DNA of 15,251 nucleotides from an uncultured Oscillospiraceae bacterium (GTDB lineage Bacteria > Bacillota > Clostridia > Oscillospirales > Oscillospiraceae), in the NCBI GenBank assembly GCA_948616425.1, contig CAPGBJ010000098.1, positions 1 through 15,251 of the forward strand, in the 5' to 3' direction. Positions 1-8,492 of the stretch are shown one piece after another. Within the stretch, counting starts at the first letter, position 1. Every line of letters starts with the position of its first letter. The notes beneath the pieces are model-generated. The model saw nothing but the letters and a program-made list of their open reading frames with translations, ran no database searches and was not told where the DNA came from. Position numbers and translations under genes: made by a program.

Positions 1-3000
1 CTGAAGCGGGCTCTCAGCCTGACTCTGGCCTCTGTCATGCTCCTGGGCATGATGGTGATCGGAACCAGCGCTGCGGGCTACCCCGACGTTGACGATTCCC
101 ACAACGTCGAGGCCATTGAGGTTCTGCAGGCTGTGGGCGCCATGTCCGGCAGCAACAGCGGCAACTTCAACCCTGACGCCAAAGTCTCCCGCGTGGAGAT
201 GGCCATTGTCATGGCCAACCTGCTGGACCTGGATGTGGACTACTTCGCAGGCCAGAACCACTTTACCGATGTGCCCGCCTGGGCCGGCAACTATGTGGCA
301 GCCTGTGAGGCCAACGGCATCATCTCCGGCGTGGGCGGCGACAAGTTCGGCACCGGCAACGTCACCGCCACTCAGGCGGCCCTGATGATGATGAAGGCCC
401 TGGGCTACTTCCAGTACGCCTCCGACTTCGGCACCGACTGGGCCCGGGCCACCGCCAACCAGGCCGCCCGGATCCGCCTGTTCGACGGCATTGACGTGGC
501 CAACAACACCCAGCTCACCCGCAACCAGGTGGCCCAGCTGGCCCTCAACGCCCTGGAGGCCTCTATGGTCGACCCCCAGGACGATACCATCAGCATTACC
601 ACGCCTGACGGCACCAGCGTCCAGAAGGGCAAGGTCAACTATGTGGTCCGGGCCAGCACCCAGTCCTTTGCCAAGGCCATCAGCACCGCTGAGGCCAACG
701 CCGGCAGCGTGAGCGGCACCAACGGCTGCACTGTGGAGCTGGGCGAGCAGCTGTACAACGGCAAGCTGAAGCTGAACGACGACAGCCGTACCGACGACTT
801 CGGCCGCCCCGCCCGCAACTGGGAGTATGACGGCAAGGACATCGGCACCTATGCCAAGACCGAGCTTCTGCGCAAGGAGTACACCAGCAAGGTCACCGGC
901 AAGATGCTCTATGAGCTGCTGGGCAACGACATCATCAACAAGAACGACTATGGCTTTAATGTTGCCATTGACGGCAACGACGGCGGCATTGACAAGACTG
1001 AGCTGACCCGCAACAACACCAACGCTGTGGGCAGTACCGGCAAAGGCGTGCTGACTCAGGTGTTTGTTGACACCAGAGACCGCCACGAAAACATTTACAT
1101 TGTTGTCATCAACACCTACCTGGCCAAGGCCACCGAGGACTATGACAGCAAGAATGAGGATGTCAATCTTGACGTCTATGCCCTGGATAACACCGGCGAC
1201 AGCAAGAACCCCGTGTATGTAAAGGACCGGGACAAGGAGAAGGACTCCATCACTGTTAAGAACGACGACATCTTCGTGGAGAACGTGAAGGAGAATGACC
1301 TGTTCCTGGTCACCGTGGCTGACGGCAAGGTTCAGTCCATGGTAGCCCCCGAAATTCTGTCCGACAGCAGCATTGACAGCTTCAAGGTGAATTCCGATGT
1401 AACTGTGGACAGCACCACCTATGAATACGCCCACACCGCCAAGTATGACGTGGAGGTGCTGGACGAGTACAGCAAGACCAACTTGAAGGACACCACCTAC
1501 AACATCATTCTGGACAAGTACGGCTATCTGATCGGCCTGGAGCAGAACGAAGAGGCTGACCAGTACGTCTTCCTCACCGGCCTTGACGGCAAATACAGCC
1601 CCCTGTCCAGCAAGAGTGCTGACGCCAACGTCATCTTCCTGGATGGCCGTATGGAGACTGTCACGGTGAACATGTCCAAGAGCGCCCCCATCGAGAACGA
1701 CGGCGGCACTCCCACCTCTGTCGAGGGCGGCGACTGGCTGGACGGCAACGGCACTTCCAGAGAGTACTCTCAGATCAACACCTGGTGCACCTACAGCGTG
1801 AACAGCAAGAATGTCTACACGCTGAAGGAGGTCAACTTCGCTATGGGCGACAAGAAGGTCGCCCAGAACCACGAGGACGCCAGCGGCGGCGATATTAAGG
1901 TAGACCGCAAAAATGTCACCCTCGCCGGCGAGGGCGGCACCGGCCGAGTCTATGGCAATGACAACACGGTCTATATCAATGTTGAGCCGAAGGCTGTCAA
2001 TACCACTGCGGCCGCGAATGGCTACCGCCTGATCATTGATGATGTGGACTCCGTCACCACCGGTACGAAAAACGTCAGCCTGGTCGTTAAAGACTTCGAC
2101 ACCACCGGCAAGGACGGCTCCAACAAGGACAAGGCGACCCCCGCCGCCGATGAGGTCTACACCCTGTTCAACAACAAGGGTTACATCATTGCCGCTGTGA
2201 CCATCGGCGAGGATGAGGGCATGAATAAGGTCTTTGCCTATGTCACCAGCAGCGGCGTGAAGCGCGAGAGTTACAGCAAGGCCGACGACGAGTGGACCTG
2301 GGTCCGTGAGGCTGTTGTGGACGGCAAGGTCACCGACCTCAAGGAGGTTGGCGGCGGCACCGACCTGAGCGAGCTGAAGGACATGACCCAGAACGCCTGG
2401 TATGAGCTGAAGCTGGACGCTGACGGCAATGTGAAGAGCGCTGACAAGCTGACCTTTGCCGCGGGCACAAGCGAGTATGCAAACGACATTCAGTATGTTG
2501 ACGATGTGATTGACGACCACGACACCGCCATTTTGTTCCACAAGGCCATGACCAGAGAGGGCGATGTGGATACCATCTCCTATCGCAACGGCACTCTGTA
2601 TGTCAACACAGACGATGTCAAGGGCTTTGATGTATCCCCCGACGTCAAGACTGTGGTGTGCCTGTCTGACGGCAAAGGAAACGACTTTGACGATGTGGAC
2701 GACAGCTACGCCGGCTACTCCGGTCTGGAGCGCGCCATCCGCAACCTGGACAGCAATTTTGCCGGTGATCTGAGCGCGATCTTCGACAAGGGCTCCGCTG
2801 TTGTGATCATCTTCAACGACACCACCGACGCAGAGGAGGGCGGCACTCCCCCCACTCCTCCGGTCGTCACCGACGGCTATAGCTCCGTGGTAGACACCAC
2901 CATCCAGGCGGCAAATCTCCCCGCCGGTCTGAAGCTGAGCAACGCCAGCGTCACCAATGACGACAAGTTGCAGATGCCTGTAATTCCAAGCGAGAGCGTT

Positions 3001-3753
3001 GCGACCCAGATCAAGGACGCTATGGCCGCGCTGAAGTACACCGACGTGACCATGTCTCTCGCGTCCGGCACCTACACCATCAAGGGCACCGACCCTGACG
3101 GTCTTGCGCGGACCCTGACCTACAAGGCTGACGGCACATACGGCGATGTTTTCTACAAGCTGACCGTCAACGGCACGCTGGTTGAGTACACCAAGAAGGG
3201 CGAGGCCTCTAAGACGAAGGCCCCCGCGGCCGCGGATGCCAAGAACCCCGGCACCGGGTACCTCACCGCTGACAACGCCGAAATGACCACCAATGGCACC
3301 TACGCCGCTTACAGCGACACAGCATATGTCGCCAATGCGGCCAAGGACTCCTACGTCAAGACCGGATACGTCAGCATTGGGACCATTACGACGAACGGTC
3401 TGACGACTAATTTCGATCTGACCTACCAGCTTGGTACCGGTGAAGCCGTGGCGGCTGCCCCCGCTTATGCGCCGGTCAATTCCACGCTCAAAGTCATTCT
3501 GACCGTGAAGACCGCCATTGAGTTGGACGCTGACACCACTGCCGATACCATTAAGGTGACTGGTACTACCGCAAGCTCTTCCATCACCTGCAGCGAAACC
3601 GGCCTTGTGGACGCTGCGAGCAGTTCTGCCGCAACGCTCACCTTTGTGACGACCGCTGACACGGAACTGGCGGTCGGCAAGACAGTCACTGTGACATACA
3701 ATTTGGGTGCGACAGGTTTGACCGACAGCACAATTGCTTACGCCGCCGCCTAA
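1..3753 (+). CDS. SLH-domain S-layer-type surface protein, 5' end cut by window
   Basis: This is a secreted cell-surface protein, probably an S-layer or other wall-bound component. The frame is open from base 1 (LKRALSLTLASV...), so the true start lies upstream and the ATG at 37 sits inside the signal peptide. 1250 codons are visible. The order is a hydrophobic signal sequence ending near GTSAAG (about residues 1-25), then three SLH repeats at about 27-76, 86-135 and 137-190 (landmarks YPDVDDS, FNPDAKVSR, FTDVPAWA, VTATQAALMM, LTRNQVAQL). A long Asp/Lys/Thr-rich extracellular region follows. A Pro-rich linker (TPPTPP, 949-954) leads to a C-terminal Thr/Ala-rich module of about 300 residues ending AYAAA. 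SLH domains are known to bind pyruvylated secondary wall polymers. No sortase signal, catalytic motif or membrane segment is visible after the signal peptide. Codon use is extremely GCC/GGC/GAC-biased early in the gene, as in highly expressed genes, and more relaxed near the 3' end. The ligand or function of the large region is unknown. Confidence 0.9.
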   Translation: MKRALSLTLASVMLLGMMVIGTSAAGYPDVDDSHNVEAIEVLQAVGAMSGSNSGNFNPDAKVSRVEMAIVMANLLDLDVDYFAGQNHFTDVPAWAGNYVAACEANGIISGVGGDKFGTGNVTATQAALMMMKALGYFQYASDFGTDWARATANQAARIRLFDGIDVANNTQLTRNQVAQLALNALEASMVDPQDDTISITTPDGTSVQKGKVNYVVRASTQSFAKAISTAEANAGSVSGTNGCTVELGEQLYNGKLKLNDDSRTDDFGRPARNWEYDGKDIGTYAKTELLRKEYTSKVTGKMLYELLGNDIINKNDYGFNVAIDGNDGGIDKTELTRNNTNAVGSTGKGVLTQVFVDTRDRHENIYIVVINTYLAKATEDYDSKNEDVNLDVYALDNTGDSKNPVYVKDRDKEKDSITVKNDDIFVENVKENDLFLVTVADGKVQSMVAPEILSDSSIDSFKVNSDVTVDSTTYEYAHTAKYDVEVLDEYSKTNLKDTTYNIILDKYGYLIGLEQNEEADQYVFLTGLDGKYSPLSSKSADANVIFLDGRMETVTVNMSKSAPIENDGGTPTSVEGGDWLDGNGTSREYSQINTWCTYSVNSKNVYTLKEVNFAMGDKKVAQNHEDASGGDIKVDRKNVTLAGEGGTGRVYGNDNTVYINVEPKAVNTTAAANGYRLIIDDVDSVTTGTKNVSLVVKDFDTTGKDGSNKDKATPAADEVYTLFNNKGYIIAAVTIGEDEGMNKVFAYVTSSGVKRESYSKADDEWTWVREAVVDGKVTDLKEVGGGTDLSELKDMTQNAWYELKLDADGNVKSADKLTFAAGTSEYANDIQYVDDVIDDHDTAILFHKAMTREGDVDTISYRNGTLYVNTDDVKGFDVSPDVKTVVCLSDGKGNDFDDVDDSYAGYSGLERAIRNLDSNFAGDLSAIFDKGSAVVIIFNDTTDAEEGGTPPTPPVVTDGYSSVVDTTIQAANLPAGLKLSNASVTNDDKLQMPVIPSESVATQIKDAMAALKYTDVTMSLASGTYTIKGTDPDGLARTLTYKADGTYGDVFYKLTVNGTLVEYTKKGEASKTKAPAAADAKNPGTGYLTADNAEMTTNGTYAAYSDTAYVANAAKDSYVKTGYVSIGTITTNGLTTNFDLTYQLGTGEAVAAAPAYAPVNSTLKVILTVKTAIELDADTTADTIKVTGTTASSSITCSETGLVDAASSSAATLTFVTTADTELAVGKTVTVTYNLGATGLTDSTIAYAAA

Positions 3754-3784
3754 TTGTACCGATCTCGACTGTTCGACAAAAAAG

Positions 3785-3826
3785 AAGGACACCCCTGGAC
3801 GCTCTGTCCCGGGGTGTCCTTTTGTC
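3785..3826 (+). terminator. Rho-independent terminator of the SLH gene
   Basis: A perfect 11-bp stem (AAGGACACCCC at 3785-3795 with GGGGTGTCCTT at 3811-3821) encloses a 15-nt loop and runs into TTTTGTCTTT. It begins 31 bp after the SLH stop codon and ends that transcript before the chemoreceptor promoter. Confidence 0.9.
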
Positions 3827-3911
3827 TTTCCCCCCAGTAGTGCCCACCTGAAAGGCGCCGCCCAGGCCCCAGTTTCGTTTCCTTTTTTTTCCATATTATT
3901 TCTCAGGTATC

Positions 3912-3940
3912 TCGACATAGCCCGCATTGTATGTTATAAT
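3912..3940 (+). promoter_or_regulatory. Vegetative sigma-factor promoter of the chemoreceptor gene
   Basis: TCGACA (3912-3917, one mismatch to TTGACA) is followed by a 17-bp spacer and a perfect TATAAT (3935-3940), preceded by an extended -10 TGT. Transcription should start near 3947, giving a leader of about 110 nt before the chemoreceptor start. This is a housekeeping-type promoter, not the sigma-28 type often seen for chemotaxis genes. Confidence 0.8.
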
Positions 3941-3950
3941 ATTAGCCGCC

Positions 3951-4000
3951 AATTTCCAGACCGAGGGCTATGGTACAGCCCTCCGGCATATGTGGAAATT
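3951..4000 (+). promoter_or_regulatory. Structured leader RNA of the chemoreceptor gene (nested hairpin)
   Basis: The leader can fold into a two-tier hairpin. The outer 8-bp stem pairs AATTTCCA (3951-3958) with TGGAAATT (3993-4000). The inner perfect 7-bp stem pairs GAGGGCT (3963-3969) with AGCCCTC (3977-3983) around a 7-nt loop, and CC/GG can extend it past a bulged C. The inner 3' arm carries CCTCC (3980-3984), which is complementary to the GGAGG ribosome binding site at 4045-4049, so alternative pairing could hide the translation start. No known riboswitch class was recognised. A regulatory role is inference. Confidence 0.45.
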
Positions 4001-4056
4001 ATCTGGCAGTCAGGGCAACCTTATCCCCGAAAACTTTTTTCTTTGGAGGAGAGTTT

Positions 4057-6084
4057 ATGAAACTTCTGGCAAACAAAAAACTTGCTGCGCGCATCGGGAT
4101 CATCACAACAGCCATTACTCTAGTGGGCATGTTACTGCTTTGGCTTATTGTATCCACCAATACCGCAACCATGGTTAAAAGCGACATCACCAACCAAATG
4201 ACCGACGCAGTGGAGTCCAGAGCCGCTATCATCAACGAGTATGTGGTCTCCGCTGAGGAATATATGACGGCCTTCGCCCTGAGCAGAGAGGTCCGTGAGC
4301 TCCTCTTAAATCCGGAGGACCCGACTCTGCTGAGGCAGGCCCAGAAGTACACAGAGGATTTTGCCGCAGTGAAGGGGATATTCGAGGGGCTGTATATCGC
4401 CACCCCGAACACCCACGTCCTGACCCACACCTCCCAAAGCGCCATCGGGATTACGACCCGATCCGGGGATTCACTGAAAACCTTCCAGGATACAATTTTA
4501 TCCCAGCGGCAGCTGACCAACCTGGGGATTATGAAGTCCCCCGGCACCGGCAGCATGATTGTATCTATGTACTACCCCATCTTTGAAGGCGGCCGGTGCA
4601 TCGGTTATGTCGGGGCTGGGGTCTACGCCAGCCACCTGATGGACTCGCTGTTGAATCTGAACATCAAGGGACTGCCCGACAGTGAGTATGTATTTCTGAA
4701 TGTGAGCACCGGCGTATACCTCTACCATGAGGACGACGCGCTTTTGAACACGGAGACCACCGATTCGGGCTACCAGGAGATCATTCGGCGCATCCAGGCA
4801 GACGGCAGCACGCAGGCCGGTACTTACTCCTACCGAGATGAGACCGGAAGCAGACAGCTGGTGGTCTACAAGTATTTGAAGGACCGGGACTGGGTCTTTA
4901 TGGTCCGGGACAGCGCCACAGAGGTCTACGGTTCGGTGACAACAGTGCGTTTCCTAGTTGGCGTACTGTGTGCGGGGATGGCCGCGGCCATTATTCTGAT
5001 CACACTATTCATCCTGCGCCGGGAGGGCCGGGAGTTGATGGTTGTGGAGCGGGCAATTGGCCGTCTGGGCGATCTAAACCTCTCCGCCGACCACGAGTTA
5101 GAGGCATTTTACGGCAGGTCAGACGAGATCGGTATGATTGCCCAGACCACCCACCGGGTCTGTGACTGCCTGCGGGAGACCATTGACGACGTGGGGCGGA
5201 TTTTAGGTGAGATCGCCCACGGCAATCTCGCGGTGGATGTGACCAAGAATGAGTCCTACTATATTGGGGACTTCAAGGTCCTGTCTGAGAGCCTGAAATC
5301 GATCCGCGCCAACCTGACCAATGTAATCCGTGATATCTCCCAGGTGGCCAACCAGGTGGATTCCAGCGCCGACCGGGTATCTACAGGCGCCCAGGCGCTG
5401 TCTCAGGGCACGTTGGAGCAGGCCGCCTCCATTGATGGTCTGGTCTCCAATGTCACCGCCATCACCTCCCAGATCCAGACCAGCACCGTGCGCTGTGGGA
5501 GCGCCAGCGAACTGGTGGCCAAAGCCACCGGCTACGCAGCTGAGGCCGACACCAAGATGGACCAGCTGCTTGCAGCCACCCGCAATATCGACCAATCCTC
5601 CACCCAGATCGGCACCATCATCAAGACAATTGAAGACATCGCCTTCCAGACCAATATTCTGGCCCTGAACGCCGCCGTGGAGGCCGCTCGGGCTGGCAGC
5701 GCAGGCAAAGGCTTCTCCGTGGTGGCGGACGAAGTCCGGAACCTGGCGGCCAAATCCGCCGAAGCCGCGCAAAACACCAACAGTCTGATCAACCGTTCCA
5801 TTCATGATGTAAAAACAGGGACAGAATCCACAGATCTGGCCGTCTCCGCTATGCAGATCATCAACGACTGCATTCAGTCCATCAAGACATTGATGGACGA
5901 GATTGCCGCTGCCAGTGTCCAGCAGTCGGAGATGATTGTTTTGGTGGAAAATGGAATCAAAGAGATCTCTGCGGTGGTACAGACAAACTCCTCTGCCGCC
6001 GAAAAGAGCGCGGCTGTCTCCAAGGAGCTGTCCAACCAGGCCCGAACCTTGAACAGCTTGATCAGCCGCTTCCATATCGCATAG
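4057..6084 (+). CDS. Methyl-accepting chemotaxis protein (transmembrane chemoreceptor)
   Basis: This is a membrane receptor that should sense an extracellular ligand and control the CheA/CheW kinase complex. I chose the ATG at 4057 (MKLLANKK...) because GGAGGA at 4045-4050 lies 6 nt upstream; the in-frame ATG at 3970 lies inside a leader hairpin without a ribosome binding site. In the 675-aa product, TM1 is about residues 12-33. A periplasmic-type sensor region of about 34-295 follows, with double-Cache-like features (YYPIFEGGRCIGYVGAGVY, then EYVFLNVSTGVYLYH). TM2 is about 297-320, and then come a HAMP-like stretch and a long helical signalling domain. Its hairpin tip is highly conserved (AFQTNILALNAAVEAAR at about 529-545, then GKGFSVVADEVRNLA). 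There is no C-terminal CheR-binding pentapeptide; the protein ends SRFHIA. The gene is monocistronic, between its own promoter and a hairpin. No che or flagellar gene is in the window, so the ligand and output cannot be deduced. The family call is firm. Confidence 0.95.
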   Translation: MKLLANKKLAARIGIITTAITLVGMLLLWLIVSTNTATMVKSDITNQMTDAVESRAAIINEYVVSAEEYMTAFALSREVRELLLNPEDPTLLRQAQKYTEDFAAVKGIFEGLYIATPNTHVLTHTSQSAIGITTRSGDSLKTFQDTILSQRQLTNLGIMKSPGTGSMIVSMYYPIFEGGRCIGYVGAGVYASHLMDSLLNLNIKGLPDSEYVFLNVSTGVYLYHEDDALLNTETTDSGYQEIIRRIQADGSTQAGTYSYRDETGSRQLVVYKYLKDRDWVFMVRDSATEVYGSVTTVRFLVGVLCAGMAAAIILITLFILRREGRELMVVERAIGRLGDLNLSADHELEAFYGRSDEIGMIAQTTHRVCDCLRETIDDVGRILGEIAHGNLAVDVTKNESYYIGDFKVLSESLKSIRANLTNVIRDISQVANQVDSSADRVSTGAQALSQGTLEQAASIDGLVSNVTAITSQIQTSTVRCGSASELVAKATGYAAEADTKMDQLLAATRNIDQSSTQIGTIIKTIEDIAFQTNILALNAAVEAARAGSAGKGFSVVADEVRNLAAKSAEAAQNTNSLINRSIHDVKTGTESTDLAVSAMQIINDCIQSIKTLMDEIAAASVQQSEMIVLVENGIKEISAVVQTNSSAAEKSAAVSKELSNQARTLNSLISRFHIA

Positions 6085-6145
6085 CAGCACTCCCGTCCGG
6101 CGGATTATGTCGGCAGCGGGCAATCCAGCAGTCTTGAAGCAAACA

Positions 6146-6176
6146 GACCCCCGCGCCCGAAAGGGGCGCGGGGGTC
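6146..6176 (+). terminator. GC-rich hairpin after the chemoreceptor gene, probable terminator
   Basis: A perfect 13-bp stem (GACCCCCGCGCCC at 6146-6158 with its complement at 6164-6176) closes a 5-nt GAAAG loop, 61 bp after the chemoreceptor stop. It is very stable, but the + strand lacks an immediate T-run (CGTCTGTGATCC follows). Termination may be imperfect, or the hairpin may mainly protect the 3' end. Confidence 0.6.
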
Positions 6177-6194
6177 GTCTGTGATCCCTGACGG

Positions 6195-6402
6195 GGGATT
6201 TATTTTGCTTGCATTCATCCCGAAATTGGGATATGATACTAGGGCTTATTTGAAACATGGTAACATGCCCAAACACCGACTCTTTTTCCACCATGCTTTG
6301 CCAATTTTCCTTGAAATACATCCAGTATTCTTGCGTCAAATTGGCTTCCTCTGGCGAAAAAGTTTCTCGCCGTTGGGCATAGTTCCATTTTTCAAACAGC
6401 GC
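6195..6402 (-). pseudogene. Possible remnant of a minus-strand protein gene
   Basis: This stretch is clearly more AT-rich than its neighbours and holds a protein-like open frame on the minus strand. It reads leftward from a TAG at 6403-6405 (ALFEKWNYAQRRETFSPEE..., EYWMYFKENWQSMVEKES..., SIISQFRDECKQNK). The aromatic- and Glu/Lys-rich composition looks like a real soluble protein rather than a shadow frame. There is no good start codon with a ribosome binding site and no proper stop: the frame runs into the terminator hairpin and then antisense through the chemoreceptor gene. I read it as the decayed core of a gene lost from this gap. I do not recognise the family, and chance is a serious alternative. 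Confidence 0.3.
6209..6237 (+). promoter_or_regulatory. Candidate promoter for nadE
   Basis: TTGCAT (6209-6214), a 17-bp spacer and TATGAT (6232-6237) give a good -10 and a weak -35 box. It is the best promoter-like pair seen in the 350-bp gap before nadE. If used, it gives a leader of about 190 nt. No riboswitch-like structure was recognised in that leader. Confidence 0.4.
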
Positions 6403-6434
6403 CTACTAAACTTCAACAATCAGGGGGACTAGCT

Positions 6435-8381
6435 ATGCGGGACGGCTTTGTTAAGGTGGCGGCGGGGACGCCGAACATTCGGGTGGCAGACTGCACACAC
6501 AACGCGGGGCAGATTATCGCCCTGATGAAGGAGGCGGCGGCCCAGGGAGTGAAGGTACTGGCCCTGCCCGAACTGTGCATCACAGGCTACACCTGCGGCG
6601 ACCTGTTCTTACAGGACACCCTCCTCCGTGGGGCAGAGGCGGCCCTGACCCATATTTTGGAGGAGACATCCACCCTGGACATGCTCACCGCCGTCGGCCT
6701 GCCGGTGGGCCATAATAACAAACTATATAACTGCGCCGCGGTGATACACAAAGGCGCGCTGTTAGGGCTGGTGCCCAAAACCCACATTCCAAATTATGGG
6801 GAATTTTACGAAGGACGATGGTTTGAGCCCGGAAAACCCGGTCTGGAGCATTGCTGGAACTGCTGCGGATTGGAACAGGCCGACCTTGGGACTTCGATGC
6901 TGTTCCAGTGCCAGTCCGTGCCGGATCTCACCGTTGCTGTAGAGATCTGCGAAGACTTGTGGACGGCGGATCCGCCCTCCTGTCGGCTGGCCTCAAGGGG
7001 AGCGACCATCATTTTGAATCTGTCCGCCTCCGACGAACTGGCGGGCAAGGCGGCCTACCGCCGGTCCCTGGTGGCGGGACAGTCGGGCCGTCTGGTGTGC
7101 GGCTACGTCTACGCCGACGCCGGGGAGGGGGAGTCCACCACCGACCTGGTCTTCACCGGTCACAATATTATTGCGGAGAACGGAGCGGTCCTGGCGGAGA
7201 GCCGATTCCAAACCGGCTTGACCATCAGTGAGATCGACGTGTCCCGGCTGGCCTTTGAGCGGCGGAGAATGAACACATTTCCCAGTGAGGGCGCAGCCGA
7301 TCGGAAGTCTGATCCGCTTGCGGAGGGATATTGCAGCCATGGCTTTCAGCTGGCGGTGGAGAACACCGACCTCACCCGCCCCATCGAGAAAAATCCCTTT
7401 GTCCCTCGGAACGGCGCGGACCGTCGGGAGCGGTGCGAGGAGATTTTCACCATCGCCGCCCTGGGCCTTAAGAGGCGGCTGGAGCACACCCGGGCCTCCT
7501 GCGCGGTAGTGGGGCTGTCCGGCGGGCTGGACTCTACGCTGGCCCTGCTCATCACCGCCCGGGCTCTCGACATGCTGGGCCGCCCCCGCTCGGACATCCT
7601 GGCCGTCACCATGCCCTGCTTCGGCACCACCAGCCGCACCAAGTCCAACGCCCAAATCTTGGCCGAACGGATCGGCGCCGACTTCCGTACAGTGGACATC
7701 AGCGAGGCGGTACGGGTCCACTTCCGGGACATCGGCCAATCCCTGGAGGATCTGTCCGTCACCTTTGAGAACGGCCAGGCGCGGGAGCGCACCCAGGTGT
7801 TGATGGACCTGGCCAACCAACGAGGGGGACTGGTCATCGGCACCGGCGATCTCAGCGAACTGGCCCTGGGCTGGGCCACCTACAACGGCGACCACATGTC
7901 CATGTACGGGGTCAACGGCTCCATCCCCAAAACGCTGGTCCGCCACCTGACGGCCTACGCCGCCGACCAGGCGGAGGGAGACGACCCCGAGCTGGCCGCT
8001 GTCCTCCGGGACATTTTGGACACCCCTGTCTCCCCCGAGCTGCTCCCCCCCGAGGAGGGGGAGATCGCCCAGCGGACCGAGGATCTGGTAGGGCCCTACG
8101 AACTCCACGACTTCTTCCTGTACTACGCCCTGCGCTGGGGGTTCTCCCCCCGAAAGGTCTTCCGTCTGGCGGTGACCGCCCTGGGGGAGGACTACGACCG
8201 GGAGACCATCCTCAAGTGGCTGAAAAACTTCTACCGCCGCTTCTTTGCCCAGCAGTTCAAACGCTCCTGCCTGCCTGACGGCCCCAAGGTGGGCTCTCTG
8301 GCCCTCTCCCCACGGGGCGACTGGCGGATGCCCAGCGATGCGGTAAACGCCCTATGGATGGAGGAACTGGAGACACTATAG
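6435..8381 (+). CDS. nadE: Glutamine-dependent NAD+ synthetase
   Basis: This cytoplasmic enzyme makes NAD+ from deamido-NAD+ (nicotinate adenine dinucleotide), ATP and glutamine, the last step of NAD biosynthesis. At 648 aa it is the two-domain glutamine-using form. The N-terminal nitrilase-fold glutaminase domain has its triad in place: E46 (LALPELCITGY), K115 (LVPKTHIPNYGEFYEGR) and C172 (VEICEDLWT). The C-terminal ATP-pyrophosphatase synthetase domain carries the P-loop SGGLDS (362-367), TMPCFGTTSRTKSNA (about 392-406) and GTGDLSELALGWATYNGDH (469-487). ATG at 6435 is preceded by AGGGGG at 6422-6427 with a 7-nt gap. The frame is intact and the length normal, so the enzyme should be active. 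It stands alone with no other NAD pathway gene nearby, and ends at a terminator shared with the convergent efflux operon. Confidence 0.97.
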   Translation: MRDGFVKVAAGTPNIRVADCTHNAGQIIALMKEAAAQGVKVLALPELCITGYTCGDLFLQDTLLRGAEAALTHILEETSTLDMLTAVGLPVGHNNKLYNCAAVIHKGALLGLVPKTHIPNYGEFYEGRWFEPGKPGLEHCWNCCGLEQADLGTSMLFQCQSVPDLTVAVEICEDLWTADPPSCRLASRGATIILNLSASDELAGKAAYRRSLVAGQSGRLVCGYVYADAGEGESTTDLVFTGHNIIAENGAVLAESRFQTGLTISEIDVSRLAFERRRMNTFPSEGAADRKSDPLAEGYCSHGFQLAVENTDLTRPIEKNPFVPRNGADRRERCEEIFTIAALGLKRRLEHTRASCAVVGLSGGLDSTLALLITARALDMLGRPRSDILAVTMPCFGTTSRTKSNAQILAERIGADFRTVDISEAVRVHFRDIGQSLEDLSVTFENGQARERTQVLMDLANQRGGLVIGTGDLSELALGWATYNGDHMSMYGVNGSIPKTLVRHLTAYAADQAEGDDPELAAVLRDILDTPVSPELLPPEEGEIAQRTEDLVGPYELHDFFLYYALRWGFSPRKVFRLAVTALGEDYDRETILKWLKNFYRRFFAQQFKRSCLPDGPKVGSLALSPRGDWRMPSDAVNALWMEELETL

Positions 8382-8446
8382 GCAGCTGAACGATCCGCGC
8401 CCACAGTAGTCTGTGGACAATCGAGCAACAAGAGCACCATTCAAAA

Positions 8447-8486
8447 GTGCCCCTGGTCACCATTCGGGACCAGGGGCACCTTTTTT
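8447..8486. terminator. Bidirectional terminator between nadE and the efflux operon
   Basis: A perfect 12-bp stem (GTGCCCCTGGTC at 8447-8458 with GACCAGGGGCAC at 8468-8479) has a 9-nt loop. On the + strand it is followed by CTTTTTT, and on the - strand by TTTTGA, so it can stop both convergent transcripts. A small perfect hairpin, CCACAG-TAGT-CTGTGG (8401-8416), lies just upstream. Confidence 0.9.
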
Positions 8487-8492
8487 GGTCGA

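Noticed and set aside
3945..4050. Cyclic di-GMP (GEMM-type) riboswitch in the chemoreceptor leader
   Set aside because: Fragments such as CCTCCGG and AGGGCAACC are reminiscent, but they occur in the wrong order and the tetraloop/receptor arrangement and spacing are missing.
3970..4056. Earlier in-frame ATG giving a 29-residue longer chemoreceptor
   Set aside because: It lies in the loop of a leader hairpin with no ribosome binding site, and it would place a non-membrane extension before a typical MCP N-terminus. The ATG at 4057 has GGAGGA at 6 nt.
5203..6190. Continuation of the minus-strand open frame through the chemoreceptor gene
   Set aside because: It is antisense to the conserved signalling domain and stays open only because of GC bias. 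Only the part beyond 6190 has protein-like composition and was kept as a weak remnant.
6993..8108. 371-codon minus-strand open frame inside nadE
   Set aside because: It is a Gly/Gln/Val-rich antisense shadow; nadE on the + strand has all catalytic motifs.
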